A stretch of DNA of 64,000 nucleotides from UBA11524 sp045591175 (GCA_045591175.1 JAZNSI010000005.1:1-64000); one strand, 5' to 3'. Positions 17,932-27,009 are shown, numbered from the stretch's first letter. Notes: a model not told the origin generated them from the letters alone. Numbers and translations: made by a program.

Positions 17932-19899
17932 ATGGCGAAGCAATACGACGCCGGTCAACTGACGGTGCTGGAGGGCCTGGAGGCCGTCCGTATGCGCCCC
18001 GGCATGTACATTGGCACCACCTCCTCCCGCGGCCTGCACCACCTGCTGTGGGAGATCGTGGACAATGCCATCGACGAGGCCAGCAACGGCCACGCCACCG
18101 AGATCAAGGTGACGTTGCACACCGACGGTTCGGCCTCCGTGTTCGATAATGGCCGCGGCATGCCCGTGGACGAGCATCCCACCATGCACGTTTCCGGCGT
18201 TGAGGTCATCTTCACCAAGCTGCACGCCGGCGGCAAGTTCAACAACGACAACTATGCCTACTCCGGCGGTCTGCACGGCGTGGGCGCAGCGGTCGTGAAC
18301 GCCCTTTCGAAGTGGGTGACGGTGGACGTTTTCCGCGAGTTCACCCACTATCAGATCAAGTTCACCTCCACCACCGAGGGGGATCGCTGCCATGCCGGCA
18401 TCCCGGAGGCGCCCCTGGCCAAAGTGGGCAACACCCGCAAGAAGGGCTCCCTCATCCGCTTCATGCCTGACGACGCCATCTTCGAGGACGTGAAGTTCAA
18501 CGGCGACACCGTCTCCCGCCGCCTGCAAGAGCTGGCCTACCTCAACCGAGGCCTCAAGATTATCTTCGTGGACGAGCGCGTCAAGGGCGAGAACAAGGAG
18601 AAGGTCTTCCAGTACGACGGCGGCATCATCGACTACGTCAAGTACTTGAACGACGGCAAGAACGCCATGCACGAGGAGCCCATCTACCTGGAGGGCCAGA
18701 AGGACAGCGTCATCTGCCGCGTGGCCATCCAGTACACCGACGGCTACACCGAGTCGATGTTCTCCTACGTCAACAACATCCCCACCGGCGAGGGCGGCAG
18801 CCACGAAACCGGCTTCAAGGCCGCCTTCACCAAGATGTTCAACGACTACGCCCGCCGCATCGGTGCGCTGAAGGAGAAGGACAATAACCTCTCCGGCGAG
18901 GACTTCCGCGAGGGTCTGAGCTGCGTGCTGACCACGATGGTCAAGAACCCCCAGTTCGAGGGCCAGACCAAGGGCAGGCTCGGCAACAGCGAGGTGCGTC
19001 CGGCGGTGGAAGGCATCATCATCCAGCAGCTGACCGACTGGCTGGAAAACCTCAAGAATCAGGACATCGCCCAGGCCATCGTGGCCAAGGCCGTCAAGGC
19101 GGCCCAGGTGCGCGAGGCTGCCCGCAAGACCCGCGACAACGCCCGCAAGGCCAATCAGCTGGACGCTGCGCCCCTGGTGGGCAAGCTTTCCGCCTGCCGC
19201 GGCAAGAAGGCCGAGGACAACGAGCTGTTCATCGTGGAGGGCGACTCCGCAGGCGGCAGCGCCAAGCAGGGCCGCGACAGCCGCTATCAGGCGATCCTCC
19301 CCCTGCGCGGCAAGCCCCTCAACGCGGAGAAGAAGCGCCTCGACCAGGTACTCTCCAACGAGGAATTCCGCAGCCTGATCACGGCGCTGGGAACCTCCAT
19401 CGACGAGAGCTTCAACCTCAATAACCTCAAGTACCACAAGGTCATCATCCTTTCCGATGCCGACCAGGACGGCGCACACATCCGCGCGATCCTGCTGACC
19501 TTCTTCTTCCGCTATATGAAGGAGCTGGTCACCAATGGCCACGTCTACATCGGCATGCCGCCGCTTTATAAGGTGCAGAAGGGCTCCAAGGTCATGTACG
19601 CTTACGACGACAAGGAGCTGCAAAAGTGCATCAAGGCCGCCGGCAAGGGCTACACCCTGCAGCGCTACAAGGGTCTTGGCGAGATGAACCCCGAGCAGCT
19701 CTGGGCCACCACCATGGACCCCGAACAGCGCAAGCTCATGCAGGTCACCATTGAGGACGCGGCCCTGGCTGACCGCCGCATCACCATCCTCATGGGCGAC
19801 AAGGTCGAGCCGAGACGCGATTACATCACCGAGCATGCGGACTTCAACAAGCCCGATAACTTTGAAGTGCCCACGACCCAGCAGGAAGGAGGCGTGTAA
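17932..19899 (+). CDS. parE: Type IIA topoisomerase ATPase subunit (probably ParE; GyrB possible)
   Basis: This is the ATPase/toprim subunit of a type IIA topoisomerase, 655 residues. The GHKL ATPase domain shows EIVDNAIDEA, DNGRGMPVDEH and SGGLHGVGAAVVNALS. The transducer follows, then the toprim domain with EGDSAGGSAKQGRD and DADQDGAHIR, and a C-terminal YKGLGEMNPEQLW. Both ParE and GyrB share these motifs. The wording KAEDNELFIVEGDSAGGSAK and LRGKPLNAEKKR, together with the partner gene's degenerate GyrA box, favours topoisomerase IV. AAAAGGGG precedes the ATG, and the gene is followed after 3 bases by the A subunit. The subtype is uncertain without the second pair elsewhere in the genome. 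Confidence 0.93.
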   Translation: MAKQYDAGQLTVLEGLEAVRMRPGMYIGTTSSRGLHHLLWEIVDNAIDEASNGHATEIKVTLHTDGSASVFDNGRGMPVDEHPTMHVSGVEVIFTKLHAGGKFNNDNYAYSGGLHGVGAAVVNALSKWVTVDVFREFTHYQIKFTSTTEGDRCHAGIPEAPLAKVGNTRKKGSLIRFMPDDAIFEDVKFNGDTVSRRLQELAYLNRGLKIIFVDERVKGENKEKVFQYDGGIIDYVKYLNDGKNAMHEEPIYLEGQKDSVICRVAIQYTDGYTESMFSYVNNIPTGEGGSHETGFKAAFTKMFNDYARRIGALKEKDNNLSGEDFREGLSCVLTTMVKNPQFEGQTKGRLGNSEVRPAVEGIIIQQLTDWLENLKNQDIAQAIVAKAVKAAQVREAARKTRDNARKANQLDAAPLVGKLSACRGKKAEDNELFIVEGDSAGGSAKQGRDSRYQAILPLRGKPLNAEKKRLDQVLSNEEFRSLITALGTSIDESFNLNNLKYHKVIILSDADQDGAHIRAILLTFFFRYMKELVTNGHVYIGMPPLYKVQKGSKVMYAYDDKELQKCIKAAGKGYTLQRYKGLGEMNPEQLWATTMDPEQRKLMQVTIEDAALADRRITILMGDKVEPRRDYITEHADFNKPDNFEVPTTQQEGGV

Positions 19900-19902
19900 T
19901 CC

Positions 19903-22386
19903 ATGGCGAAGAAGAAGACCAGCGACAACCGCCCCATCCCCAAGGATGACCCTTCCCGCATCCTGCAAACCTCCGTTGAGGACGTGATGCACCAGTCGAT
20001 GATCCCCTATGCGGAGCACGTCATCCTGGAGCGCGCCCTTCCCCGCGTGGAGGACGGCCTGAAGCCCGTGCAGCGCCGCATCCTCTACACCATGATGGAG
20101 CTGGGCACCACCCCCGACAAGCCCCACCGCAAGTGCGCCCGTATCGTCGGCGACTGCCTGGGTAAGTATCACCCCCACGGCGATTCCTCCGTGTATGACG
20201 CCATGGTCCGCATGGCCCAGGATTTCTCCATGCGCGCCACCATGGTGGACGGCCACGGCAACTTCGGCTCCATCGACGGCGACAGCGCCGCCGCCATGCG
20301 TTACACCGAGGCCCGCATGACGCCCCTGGCCATGCTGATGCTCCGGGACATCGAGAAGGACACCGTGCCCTTCCGTCTCAACTTCGACGACACGCTGAAA
20401 GAGCCCGACATGCTGCCCGCCCGCTTCCCGAACCTCCTGGTGAACGGCGCGACGGGCATCGCGGTCGGCCTGGCGACGAATATCCCGCCCCACAATTTGA
20501 AGGAAGCCATCAATGCGGTCGTCGCGCAGATCGAGAACCCGAAAATCACCCTGGATGAACTGATGCAGATCATCCCCGGCCCGGACTTCCCCACCGGCGG
20601 CGTGCTGGTGAACAACGAGGAAATCCGCAAGGGCTACGAGACCGGCCGCAGCAAGCTCTCCGTCCGCGCCCGCGTGGAGATCGAAGACGGCGCGGCCGGC
20701 CGCAAGCTGATCGTCATCAATGAGATCCCCTATACGGTCAACAAGGCCGCGATGCTGGAGAAGATCCTCAAGCTGAGCGAGGAGAAAAAGGCCCAGCTGG
20801 GCTGCATTTACGACATCCGCGACGAGTCCGACCGCAACGGCATGCGCGCCGTCATCGAGCTGAAGAAGGATACCGACGTCCAGAAGGTGCTGAACTACCT
20901 GTACAAGTACAGCGACTTGCAGGTCACCTTCGGTGTCAACATGGTTGCCATCGCCGAGGGCAAGCCGGTGCAGATGGGCCTCAAAACCATGATCGGCCAC
21001 TTCATCCGCCACCAGAAGGACGTGGTCACCCGCCGCACCCAGTACGAGCTGAAGCACGCCCGCGCCCGCGCCCATATTTTGCAGGGCCTGATGATCGCGG
21101 TGGACAACCTGGACGAGGTCATCGCCCTGATCCGCTCCTCCAAGACGCCCAAGGAGGCCAAGGAGAAACTGATGGCCCGCTTCGACCTGACGGACGTGCA
21201 GGCTCAGGCGATCCTGGATATGCGTTTGCAGCGCCTGACGAACCTCGAAATTGTCGCGCTGCGTAAGGAGTACGAGGACATCCTCAAGCTCATCGACAAG
21301 CTGGAGGGCATCCTGGGCAGCGAACGCAAGCTGCTGGCCGTCATCAAGAAGGAGCTGCAGGAGATCGCCGACGAATACGCCGACGAGCGCCGCACCACCA
21401 TCGAGGCCGCCGAGGAAGTCTCCGCCGAGGCCTTCAAGGAGGTCATCGCGCCGGAGGAGGTCATCGTGGCCTACACCCGCGCCGGCTTCCTCAAGCGCAT
21501 CCGCCCCGATGTGTATCGCAAGAATCCCCTGCCCACCCGCGAGGAAAACGAGCCGGATTCCGCCGAATTCCTCTTCATGTCCCGCACGGACGAGACGCTG
21601 CTGATCTTCACCGACCACGGCAACTGCTACCCGCTGAGCGTGAACAGCCTCAACGAGTGCAAGCCCAAGGATCGCGGCCAGCTGCTCACCGGCGTGCTGG
21701 TGGGCCTGGAGGACGGCGAAAAGGCCCTGTGGATCGCCTGCCTGCGCATGGCGGACATCGGCCACATGCCGGACTTCCTCTTCGTCACCAAACAGGGCAT
21801 GGTCAAGCGCACCGCCGCTGCGGATTACGACGTGCGCAGCAAGAAATTCGTGGCCGTCAACATCAAGAAGGACGACGCGCTGCTAGCCGTCATTCCCGCC
21901 GCCAGCCGGGACGACCTGCTGATGTTCAGCCGCAACGGCATGTGCATCCGCTTCGCGCTGGACACCGTGCCCACCCAGGGCCGCGTGAGCGCAGGCGTCA
22001 AGTGCATGCAGGTGGACGATGGCGACGAGGTCGTCTGGGTGGACCAGATCGGCGAGACCGAGCAGATGGTGCTTTTCTCCGAGCGCGGCTACGCCAAGCG
22101 TCTGCTCGCGGTAGACTTTGAAAAGCAGAACCGCAACGGTAAGGGCGTCAAGTCCTTCTACTTCAACAAGAACGGATCCAACGGCAAGTACCTGGCAGGC
22201 ATCGTCAAGGTGGAGAAGGCCGCCTGCGACCTGATCATCACCCAGGCTCAGTCCCCCGCGACCCGCATGGCGAAGGATTCCATCCTCCTGCAGAGCAAGA
22301 CCGACCGCGGCAATCCCTGCGTGATGGCCATCCTGGATGACGTGGTCACCAGCGTGACAGCGGTGGACGTGGAGGAAGCCGAATAA
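19903..22386 (+). CDS. parC: Type IIA topoisomerase DNA-cleavage subunit (probably ParC; GyrA possible)
   Basis: This 827-residue subunit cuts and rejoins DNA. It contains RALPRVEDGLKPVQRRILYT, the quinolone-pocket segment GKYHPHGDSSVYDAMVRMAQ (wild-type Ser and Asp), and MRYTEARM with the active-site tyrosine. The C-terminal beta-pinwheel is present. Where GyrA would have the box QRRGGKG it reads QNRNGKG, a degenerate form, so decatenation (topoisomerase IV) is the more likely role. The start lies 8 bases behind GGAGG at the end of the upstream gene, and the two are clearly co-transcribed. Confidence 0.93.
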   Translation: MAKKKTSDNRPIPKDDPSRILQTSVEDVMHQSMIPYAEHVILERALPRVEDGLKPVQRRILYTMMELGTTPDKPHRKCARIVGDCLGKYHPHGDSSVYDAMVRMAQDFSMRATMVDGHGNFGSIDGDSAAAMRYTEARMTPLAMLMLRDIEKDTVPFRLNFDDTLKEPDMLPARFPNLLVNGATGIAVGLATNIPPHNLKEAINAVVAQIENPKITLDELMQIIPGPDFPTGGVLVNNEEIRKGYETGRSKLSVRARVEIEDGAAGRKLIVINEIPYTVNKAAMLEKILKLSEEKKAQLGCIYDIRDESDRNGMRAVIELKKDTDVQKVLNYLYKYSDLQVTFGVNMVAIAEGKPVQMGLKTMIGHFIRHQKDVVTRRTQYELKHARARAHILQGLMIAVDNLDEVIALIRSSKTPKEAKEKLMARFDLTDVQAQAILDMRLQRLTNLEIVALRKEYEDILKLIDKLEGILGSERKLLAVIKKELQEIADEYADERRTTIEAAEEVSAEAFKEVIAPEEVIVAYTRAGFLKRIRPDVYRKNPLPTREENEPDSAEFLFMSRTDETLLIFTDHGNCYPLSVNSLNECKPKDRGQLLTGVLVGLEDGEKALWIACLRMADIGHMPDFLFVTKQGMVKRTAAADYDVRSKKFVAVNIKKDDALLAVIPAASRDDLLMFSRNGMCIRFALDTVPTQGRVSAGVKCMQVDDGDEVVWVDQIGETEQMVLFSERGYAKRLLAVDFEKQNRNGKGVKSFYFNKNGSNGKYLAGIVKVEKAACDLIITQAQSPATRMAKDSILLQSKTDRGNPCVMAILDDVVTSVTAVDVEEAE

Positions 22387-22396
22387 GCCGTTCCCC

Positions 22397-22425
22397 TTGC
22401 GCAGGCGCGCAAAACATGCTATCAT
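22397..22425 (+). promoter_or_regulatory. Promoter of the DUF4097-ybaB-recR genes
   Basis: TTGCGC (22397-22402), 17-base spacer, TATCAT (22420-22425), with TGC before the -10. The -35 box is one arm of a perfect inverted repeat TTGCGC-AGGC-GCGCAA. Confidence 0.65.
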
Positions 22426-22451
22426 ATCCCCAGTGAAAGGAGGCCATGCCG

Positions 22452-23192
22452 ATGAACCGCAACGAGTTTTTCCAGGCCCTGGCGGTAACGAAGCTGAATC
22501 TTCGCCTGACCAGCGCTGCGCTGGAGATCGTCACTGACGATATCGAGGACATCCACGTCATGGTCTCCGGCGGCAAAGCGGACGTTGATGAACTGCGCGT
22601 CGCCGTTGCGGCGGATGCGCTGACCATCGAGCAGCCGGTCTCCAAGCTGACGCGGGTATCCCCCGCCACAGGCAGCTGGCTGCAGATCACCCTCCGCCTG
22701 CCCCGCAGCTGGAAGGGCGCCATCGAGGCGCGCACCGTCACCGGGTGGCTGAACATCCGCTCGATCGCCGGTACGGACCTGAGCCTTGACTCCGTCAGCG
22801 GCATGGTGATGGTAACGGATGTGAACTTCCTGACCATCGGCATCCGCACCGTGACCGGCGACGTGAAGCTCGGCCAGCTCGCGGCGGAGAAGGCCAGCCT
22901 GTTCTCCACCTCCGGCAGCCTGACGGCAGCGCAGATCATCCTGCCCCGGGCCAGCGCCAGCACCGTCACCGGCGAGATCTCCCTTGATCTGCTTGCTCCC
23001 TTTGAGGAGCTTTCCCTCCATACCGTGACCGGCGATCTGCGCGTCGCAGCGCCCATCACCGCATGTGACGCGACCATCCGCAGCGTATCGGGGCACATCC
23101 ATCCGGAGGGCGTGGAGATCGTGGAGGGGGCGGCAAAGCTCCGCGCCGTCACGGTGTCCAGCGATCTGGATATTTCCTGTAATCTTGCATAA
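22452..23192 (+). CDS. DUF4097-type beta-repeat protein
   Basis: This 246-residue protein has no signal peptide or membrane helix. Its body repeats a short strand motif of the form T/S-V-T/S-G about every 18-20 residues: RTVTGWLNI, DSVSGMVMV, RTVTGDVKL, STVTGEISL, HTVTGDLRV, RSVSGHIHP. This is the pattern of the DUF4097 family, predicted to form a right-handed beta-helix like bactofilins and adhesins. The ATG at 22452 lies 8 bases after AGGAGG; an ATG two codons upstream is too close. It precedes ybaB by 30 bases. Its function is unknown. Confidence 0.8.
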   Translation: MNRNEFFQALAVTKLNLRLTSAALEIVTDDIEDIHVMVSGGKADVDELRVAVAADALTIEQPVSKLTRVSPATGSWLQITLRLPRSWKGAIEARTVTGWLNIRSIAGTDLSLDSVSGMVMVTDVNFLTIGIRTVTGDVKLGQLAAEKASLFSTSGSLTAAQIILPRASASTVTGEISLDLLAPFEELSLHTVTGDLRVAAPITACDATIRSVSGHIHPEGVEIVEGAAKLRAVTVSSDLDISCNLA

Positions 23193-23222
23193 ACTTTTCA
23201 CACATATAAGGAGGTTATTCCC

Positions 23223-23567
23223 ATGGCACGACAGAATTTCGGCGGTTTCGGCGGCGGCAACATGCAGCAGCTCATGCGCCAGGCTCAGAAGATGCAGCAG
23301 ATGATGACCGAGGCCCAGGAGAAGCTGGACGCAGCGGAGTACGAAGCTACTTCCGGCGGCGGCATGGTAGCCGTGAAGGTCAGCGGCAAGCGCGAGCTGC
23401 TCTCCATCACCATCGATCCCCAGGTGGTCGATCCCGACGACGTGGAGATGCTGCAGGATCTGGTCATGGCCGCTGTGAACGAGGCTCTGCGCAAGGGCGA
23501 AGAGACCCGCGAGGCGACCATGAACCGCATGGCCCCCGGTATGGGCGGCATGGGCGGCATGTTCTGA
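23223..23567 (+). CDS. YbaB/EbfC nucleoid-associated protein
   Basis: This small DNA-binding protein of 114 residues is related to YbaB/EbfC. It has a glycine-rich N-terminus, then QLMRQAQKMQQMMTEAQEKL, a conserved helix, EATSGGGMVAVKVSGKREL with the family core, and a Gly/Met-rich tail. AAGGAGG precedes the start. Its stop overlaps the start of recR (TGATG), the usual ybaB-recR coupling. The dnaX gene that normally precedes ybaB is not here. Confidence 0.95.
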   Translation: MARQNFGGFGGGNMQQLMRQAQKMQQMMTEAQEKLDAAEYEATSGGGMVAVKVSGKRELLSITIDPQVVDPDDVEMLQDLVMAAVNEALRKGEETREATMNRMAPGMGGMGGMF

Positions 23568-24166
23568 TGGCTGCCCAGATCGAACCCATCCAGCGGATGG
23601 TATCGGAGCTGGCGCGGCTCCCCGGCATCGGCCAGAAGACCGCCCAGCGCCTGGCATACCACATCGTAGGCCTCCCCCTGGATGAAGTCCACGCCCTGGC
23701 GGCAGCGCTGTGGCAAGGGCGCAAGGCCATCCGCTATTGCGAGCGCTGCGGGAATTTCTCCGCGGCGGAGTTGTGCAGCGTGTGCGCCGAGGAAAGGCGT
23801 GCCAACGGGCAGATCTGCGTCGTGCGCGACCCGCGTGACGTTGCCGCCATGGAGCGCATGCACGATTATCACGGCCTGTACCATGTGCTGCATGGCACGC
23901 TGTCCCCCATGGACGGCGTGGGCCCGAATGACATCCGCATCAAGGAGCTGATCGCCCGCATCGGCTCCGAGGAGGTCGAGGAGGTCATCCTCGCCACTAA
24001 CCCGGACATCGAGGGCGAGGCCACGGCGACCTACATCGCCCGCATTTTGAAGCCCATGGGCGTCAAGTGCACCCGCATCGCCCACGGCGTGCCCGTCGGC
24101 AGCGATCTGGAGTACGCGGACGAGGTCACTCTCTCCAAGGCCATGGAGGGCCGCAGGGAACTTTAA
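23567..24166 (+). CDS. recR: Recombination protein RecR
   Basis: RecR loads RecA with RecO at gaps in DNA. The 199-residue product has the N-terminal helix-hairpin-helix (RLPGIGQKTAQRLAYHI), the four-cysteine zinc finger CERCGNFSAAELCSVC, and the toprim domain with CVVRDPRDVAAME and HGTLSPMDGVGP. It ends near the family's standard length. It overlaps ybaB by one base and is followed by a terminator. Confidence 0.97.
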   Translation: MAAQIEPIQRMVSELARLPGIGQKTAQRLAYHIVGLPLDEVHALAAALWQGRKAIRYCERCGNFSAAELCSVCAEERRANGQICVVRDPRDVAAMERMHDYHGLYHVLHGTLSPMDGVGPNDIRIKELIARIGSEEVEEVILATNPDIEGEATATYIARILKPMGVKCTRIAHGVPVGSDLEYADEVTLSKAMEGRREL

Positions 24167-24173
24167 GGCCCAT

Positions 24174-24202
24174 AAGCACACCCATTTTCGGTGTGCTTTT
24201 TT
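24174..24202 (+). terminator. Terminator after recR
   Basis: AAGCACACC and GGTGTGCTT pair over 9 bases (24174-24198), followed by T4. Confidence 0.88.
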
Positions 24203-24220
24203 GCCATACAGGAGTACACT

Positions 24221-25546
24221 ATGGAATATTTGTTGATTGCCATTGCGGCGCTGCTGACCGTGGTCATTGCGCTGCTGATCGTTCTTTTGGTGCGTCAGAG
24301 CAAGTTGAATCGTGACCAAGAGCAGCAGAACCATCAATTTGCGGATTACCTGAAGAACTTCGGCTACGATGTGTTCGACGAGCTGGACGCCCAGAAGGAC
24401 GCCAATACCGCCGCCATGCAGCAGGTCGGTGATCGCATCAATGCGGCCATGGCCCACATGGCACAAAGCCAGACCGCCTTGCTGGAAAGCATGCAGCGCC
24501 AGCTCCTGCTGTCCACCCGGAATCAGGAGGAGCGCATCGGGCAGATGTCCACCAGCGTGAACGAGACCCTCGCCCAGCTGGACGCCCGCATGGAGCAGGT
24601 GCGCCGCGCTATCGCCGAGGGCCTGGAAGCCCTCCGCCAGGAGAACACCCGCCAGCTGAATGAAATGCGCCGCAGCGTGGACGAGCGCCTCACCCAGAGC
24701 CTGGACAAGAAACTCAACGAGAGCTTCGCGCTGGTCAGCCAGCGGCTGGAGCAGGTCTACAAGGGCCTGGGCGAGATGCAAACCCTCGCCACCGGCGTGG
24801 GCGACCTCAAGCGGGTACTGACCAACGTCAAGACCCGCGGTATCTGGGGCGAAATGCAGCTGGGGAACCTCCTCAGCGCGGTGCTGACCCCGGAGCAGTA
24901 CGCAGAGAACGTCGCGGTCGTCCCCGGCAGCCAGGAGCGAGTCGAATTTGCCGTTCGCCTGCCCGGCAAGGACGCGGACGTGGTCTGGCTGCCCATCGAC
25001 AGCAAATTCCCCGTGGAGGACTACGCGCGGCTGCAGGAAGCCAGCCAGTCCGGCGACGCCGCTGCGGTGGACGCCGCCCGCAAGGCCCTCATGCAGCAGA
25101 TCAGGCTGGAGGCCAAGCGCATTTCCGGCAAGTACATCGCGCCGCCCCACACCACGGACTTCGCCGTCATGTTCCTGCCCGTGGAGGGCCTCTACGCCGA
25201 GGTCGTGCAGCAGACTGACCTGGTGGACGCCATTCAGCGGGAGCAGCGGGTGGTTATTGCAGGCCCCAGCACCTTCTCCGCGCTGCTGAACGCGCTGCAA
25301 ATGGGCTTCCGCACGCTGGCCATCGAGAAGCGCTCGGGCGAAGTATGGAAGCTGCTGGGCACGGTCAAGGCGGACTTCGGCGCATTCTCCGATGTGCTGG
25401 AGAAGACCCAGTTGCGTCTGCGCCAGGCCAGCGAATCCATCGACAGCGCCTTTGTCAAGACCCGCACCATCCAGCGGCACCTGGGACAGGTGGAATCCGC
25501 CGGCATGGACGGCGCGCTGCCCGCCGGCGAACAGGAGGATGCATGA
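24221..25546 (+). CDS. rmuC: RmuC-family DNA recombination protein
   Basis: The RmuC family limits inversions at short repeats and has a nuclease-like fold. The 441-residue product has a single N-terminal membrane helix (about residues 3-25), a long coiled coil rich in Glu/Gln/Ala to about residue 195, and a C-terminal RmuC domain. That domain includes GIWGEMQLGNLL, VVWLPIDSKFPVEDY and GPSTFSALLNALQMGF. The ATG at 24221 lies 6 bases after CAGGAG. It overlaps the next gene by one base, so the two are translationally coupled. Confidence 0.93.
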   Translation: MEYLLIAIAALLTVVIALLIVLLVRQSKLNRDQEQQNHQFADYLKNFGYDVFDELDAQKDANTAAMQQVGDRINAAMAHMAQSQTALLESMQRQLLLSTRNQEERIGQMSTSVNETLAQLDARMEQVRRAIAEGLEALRQENTRQLNEMRRSVDERLTQSLDKKLNESFALVSQRLEQVYKGLGEMQTLATGVGDLKRVLTNVKTRGIWGEMQLGNLLSAVLTPEQYAENVAVVPGSQERVEFAVRLPGKDADVVWLPIDSKFPVEDYARLQEASQSGDAAAVDAARKALMQQIRLEAKRISGKYIAPPHTTDFAVMFLPVEGLYAEVVQQTDLVDAIQREQRVVIAGPSTFSALLNALQMGFRTLAIEKRSGEVWKLLGTVKADFGAFSDVLEKTQLRLRQASESIDSAFVKTRTIQRHLGQVESAGMDGALPAGEQEDA

Positions 25547-26016
25547 TGTCTTACGAGATCCGCCGCCTGCGTCCGGACGAGGTGGATGAAGCGCTCGATC
25601 TCGCTATGGCGACCTACCTTGAATTTGAAGCGCCCGATTACGGCCCCGAGGGCGTCACGACCTTCCGCCGGGATATTTATGACAATGAGGCCTTCCGCGC
25701 CGCCTGCCTGGACGGCACGAACCGCATGTGGGGCGCACTGGACGGCGAACACATCATCGGCCTGATGGCCATGCGCGGCGAGAGCCACATCGTGCTGGTG
25801 TTCACCCACCGGGACTATCACCGTCAGGGCGTTGCCAGCGCGATCCTGCGCGCTTTGCTGGCCGACGTCCGCCGCGAGAATCCCGCTCTCCGCCGCCTGA
25901 CGCTCAACAGCAGCCCCTACGGCCTGCCCTTCTACCTCCACGCAGGCTTCCGGCCGGCGGATGTGGAAAAGACCATCAACGGCATCCGCTTCACCGCGAT
26001 GACCTACGACCTGTAA
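25546..26016 (+). CDS. GNAT-family N-acetyltransferase
   Basis: This 156-residue product begins MSYEIRRLRPDEVDEAL. It contains the GNAT core SHIVLVFTHRDYHRQGVASA, in which RQGVA is the acetyl-CoA pyrophosphate loop, and the final NSSPYGLPFYLHAGF. The second of two adjacent ATG codons is preferred because AGGAGG is 7 bases upstream of it. It is coupled to rmuC by a one-base overlap and followed 20 bases later by a metallohydrolase gene. No substrate can be assigned. Confidence 0.87.
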   Translation: MSYEIRRLRPDEVDEALDLAMATYLEFEAPDYGPEGVTTFRRDIYDNEAFRAACLDGTNRMWGALDGEHIIGLMAMRGESHIVLVFTHRDYHRQGVASAILRALLADVRRENPALRRLTLNSSPYGLPFYLHAGFRPADVEKTINGIRFTAMTYDL

Positions 26017-26036
26017 GCGCACAAAGGAGCCCTTTT

Positions 26037-26825
26037 ATGAAGCTTTTCACCCTGATCGAAAACACCACCACCGACGAGAACCTCGTCTGCGAGCACGGCC
26101 TGAGCCTGTACATCGAGGTCAGCGGCCAGCGCATCCTCTTTGACGCGGGCCAGAGCGGCGCCTTTGCCGACAACGCGGAACAGATGGGCGTTGACCTCAC
26201 GCAGGTCGACCTGTGCATCCTCAGCCACGGTCACTATGACCACGGCGGCGGCATCAAGCGTTTCCTGGAGGTCAACGACCACGCGAAGGTCTACGTCAGC
26301 CAGCATGCCTTCGGCGATTACTACAACGCCAAGGAAAAGTACATCGGACTTGACTGGGAGCTGCTCAGCGAAGAGCGCATCGTGTTCGTCCGCGACAACC
26401 TGACGCTCTCCGACACCCTCAGCCTGCACACCTGCCCCAACTTCCCCCAGGTGTACTTTACCGACGCCTACGGCATGCAGGTCAAGCGCCGGGATCAGCT
26501 GGAAACCGACGACTTCCGGCATGAGATGTACCTGCTCATCCGCGAGGGCGAGCGGCGCATCATCGTCAGCGGCTGCAGCCACCGGGGCGTGATGAACCTC
26601 AAAACCTGGTTCGCGCCGGACGTGTTCATCGGCGGCTTCCACCTGATGAAGCTCGACCCGGAGAAGGAAGCCACCCGGCTGAAGTTCACCGCGATGGAGC
26701 TGCTGAAGCAGGAGACCGTCTACTACACTGGCCACTGCACCGGCGACATGCAGTACGACGCGCTGAAGGCCCGCATGGGCGAACGCCTGCAGCGGCTCTC
26801 CACCGGCGCGGTATACGAGATTTGA
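26037..26825 (+). CDS. Metallo-beta-lactamase-fold hydrolase
   Basis: This 262-residue cytoplasmic enzyme has FDAGQSGAFADNAEQMGVDL, the metal motif LSHGHYDHGGG, a later VSGCSHRG and VYYTGHCTG. These features are typical of the family that includes the dihydropterin/aminobenzene phosphate synthase-like hydrolases. There is no signal peptide. The start follows AAGGAG. It ends an apparent rmuC-GNAT-hydrolase operon. The physiological substrate is unknown. Confidence 0.83.
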   Translation: MKLFTLIENTTTDENLVCEHGLSLYIEVSGQRILFDAGQSGAFADNAEQMGVDLTQVDLCILSHGHYDHGGGIKRFLEVNDHAKVYVSQHAFGDYYNAKEKYIGLDWELLSEERIVFVRDNLTLSDTLSLHTCPNFPQVYFTDAYGMQVKRRDQLETDDFRHEMYLLIREGERRIIVSGCSHRGVMNLKTWFAPDVFIGGFHLMKLDPEKEATRLKFTAMELLKQETVYYTGHCTGDMQYDALKARMGERLQRLSTGAVYEI

Positions 26826-26833
26826 CGCAAGCA

Positions 26834-26884
26834 GCGGGGCTGGCCAACTTGCACATTGACCAGCCCCCGCGCCTGTGGTATAAT
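26834..26884 (+). promoter_or_regulatory. tRNA-Leu promoter overlapping a hairpin
   Basis: Promoter: TTGACC (26856-26861), 17-base spacer, TATAAT (26879-26884). The stem GGGGCTGG (26836-26843) / CCAGCCCC (26860-26867), probably the end of the upstream message, shares bases with the -35 box and spacer. Confidence 0.7.
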
Positions 26885-26894
26885 ATTTTCGCTT

Positions 26895-26973
26895 GCTGAT
26901 GTGGTGGAATGGCAGACACCAGCGACTTAAAATCGCTTGCTTCGGCGTGCGGGTTCGAGTCCCGCCATCAGCA
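26895..26973 (+). tRNA. tRNA-Leu (UAA)
   Basis: The acceptor stem GCTGATG/CATCAGC, D-arm with TGGTGGAATGGCAGACA, anticodon arm GCGA-CTTAAAA-TCGC (anticodon UAA), a class II variable arm and T-arm GCGGG-TTCGAGT-CCCGC fold completely. The discriminator base is A. CCA is not encoded. Confidence 0.95.
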
Positions 26974-26976
26974 CAG

Positions 26977-27009
26977 GAAAGGCTCCGGTCACTTGACCGG
27001 TTCCTTTTG
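26977..27009. terminator. Terminator between tRNA-Leu and the TPR gene
   Basis: CCGGTCA-CT-TGACCGG, extended by AAGG/CCTT beyond a 2x2 mismatch, is followed by TTTTGT on the plus strand. It also closes the convergent minus-strand gene. Confidence 0.75.

Noticed and set aside
17926..21765. Minus-strand open frame of 1279 codons opposite the topoisomerase genes
   Set aside because: It spans two real genes in antisense and has no motif, promoter or Shine-Dalgarno.
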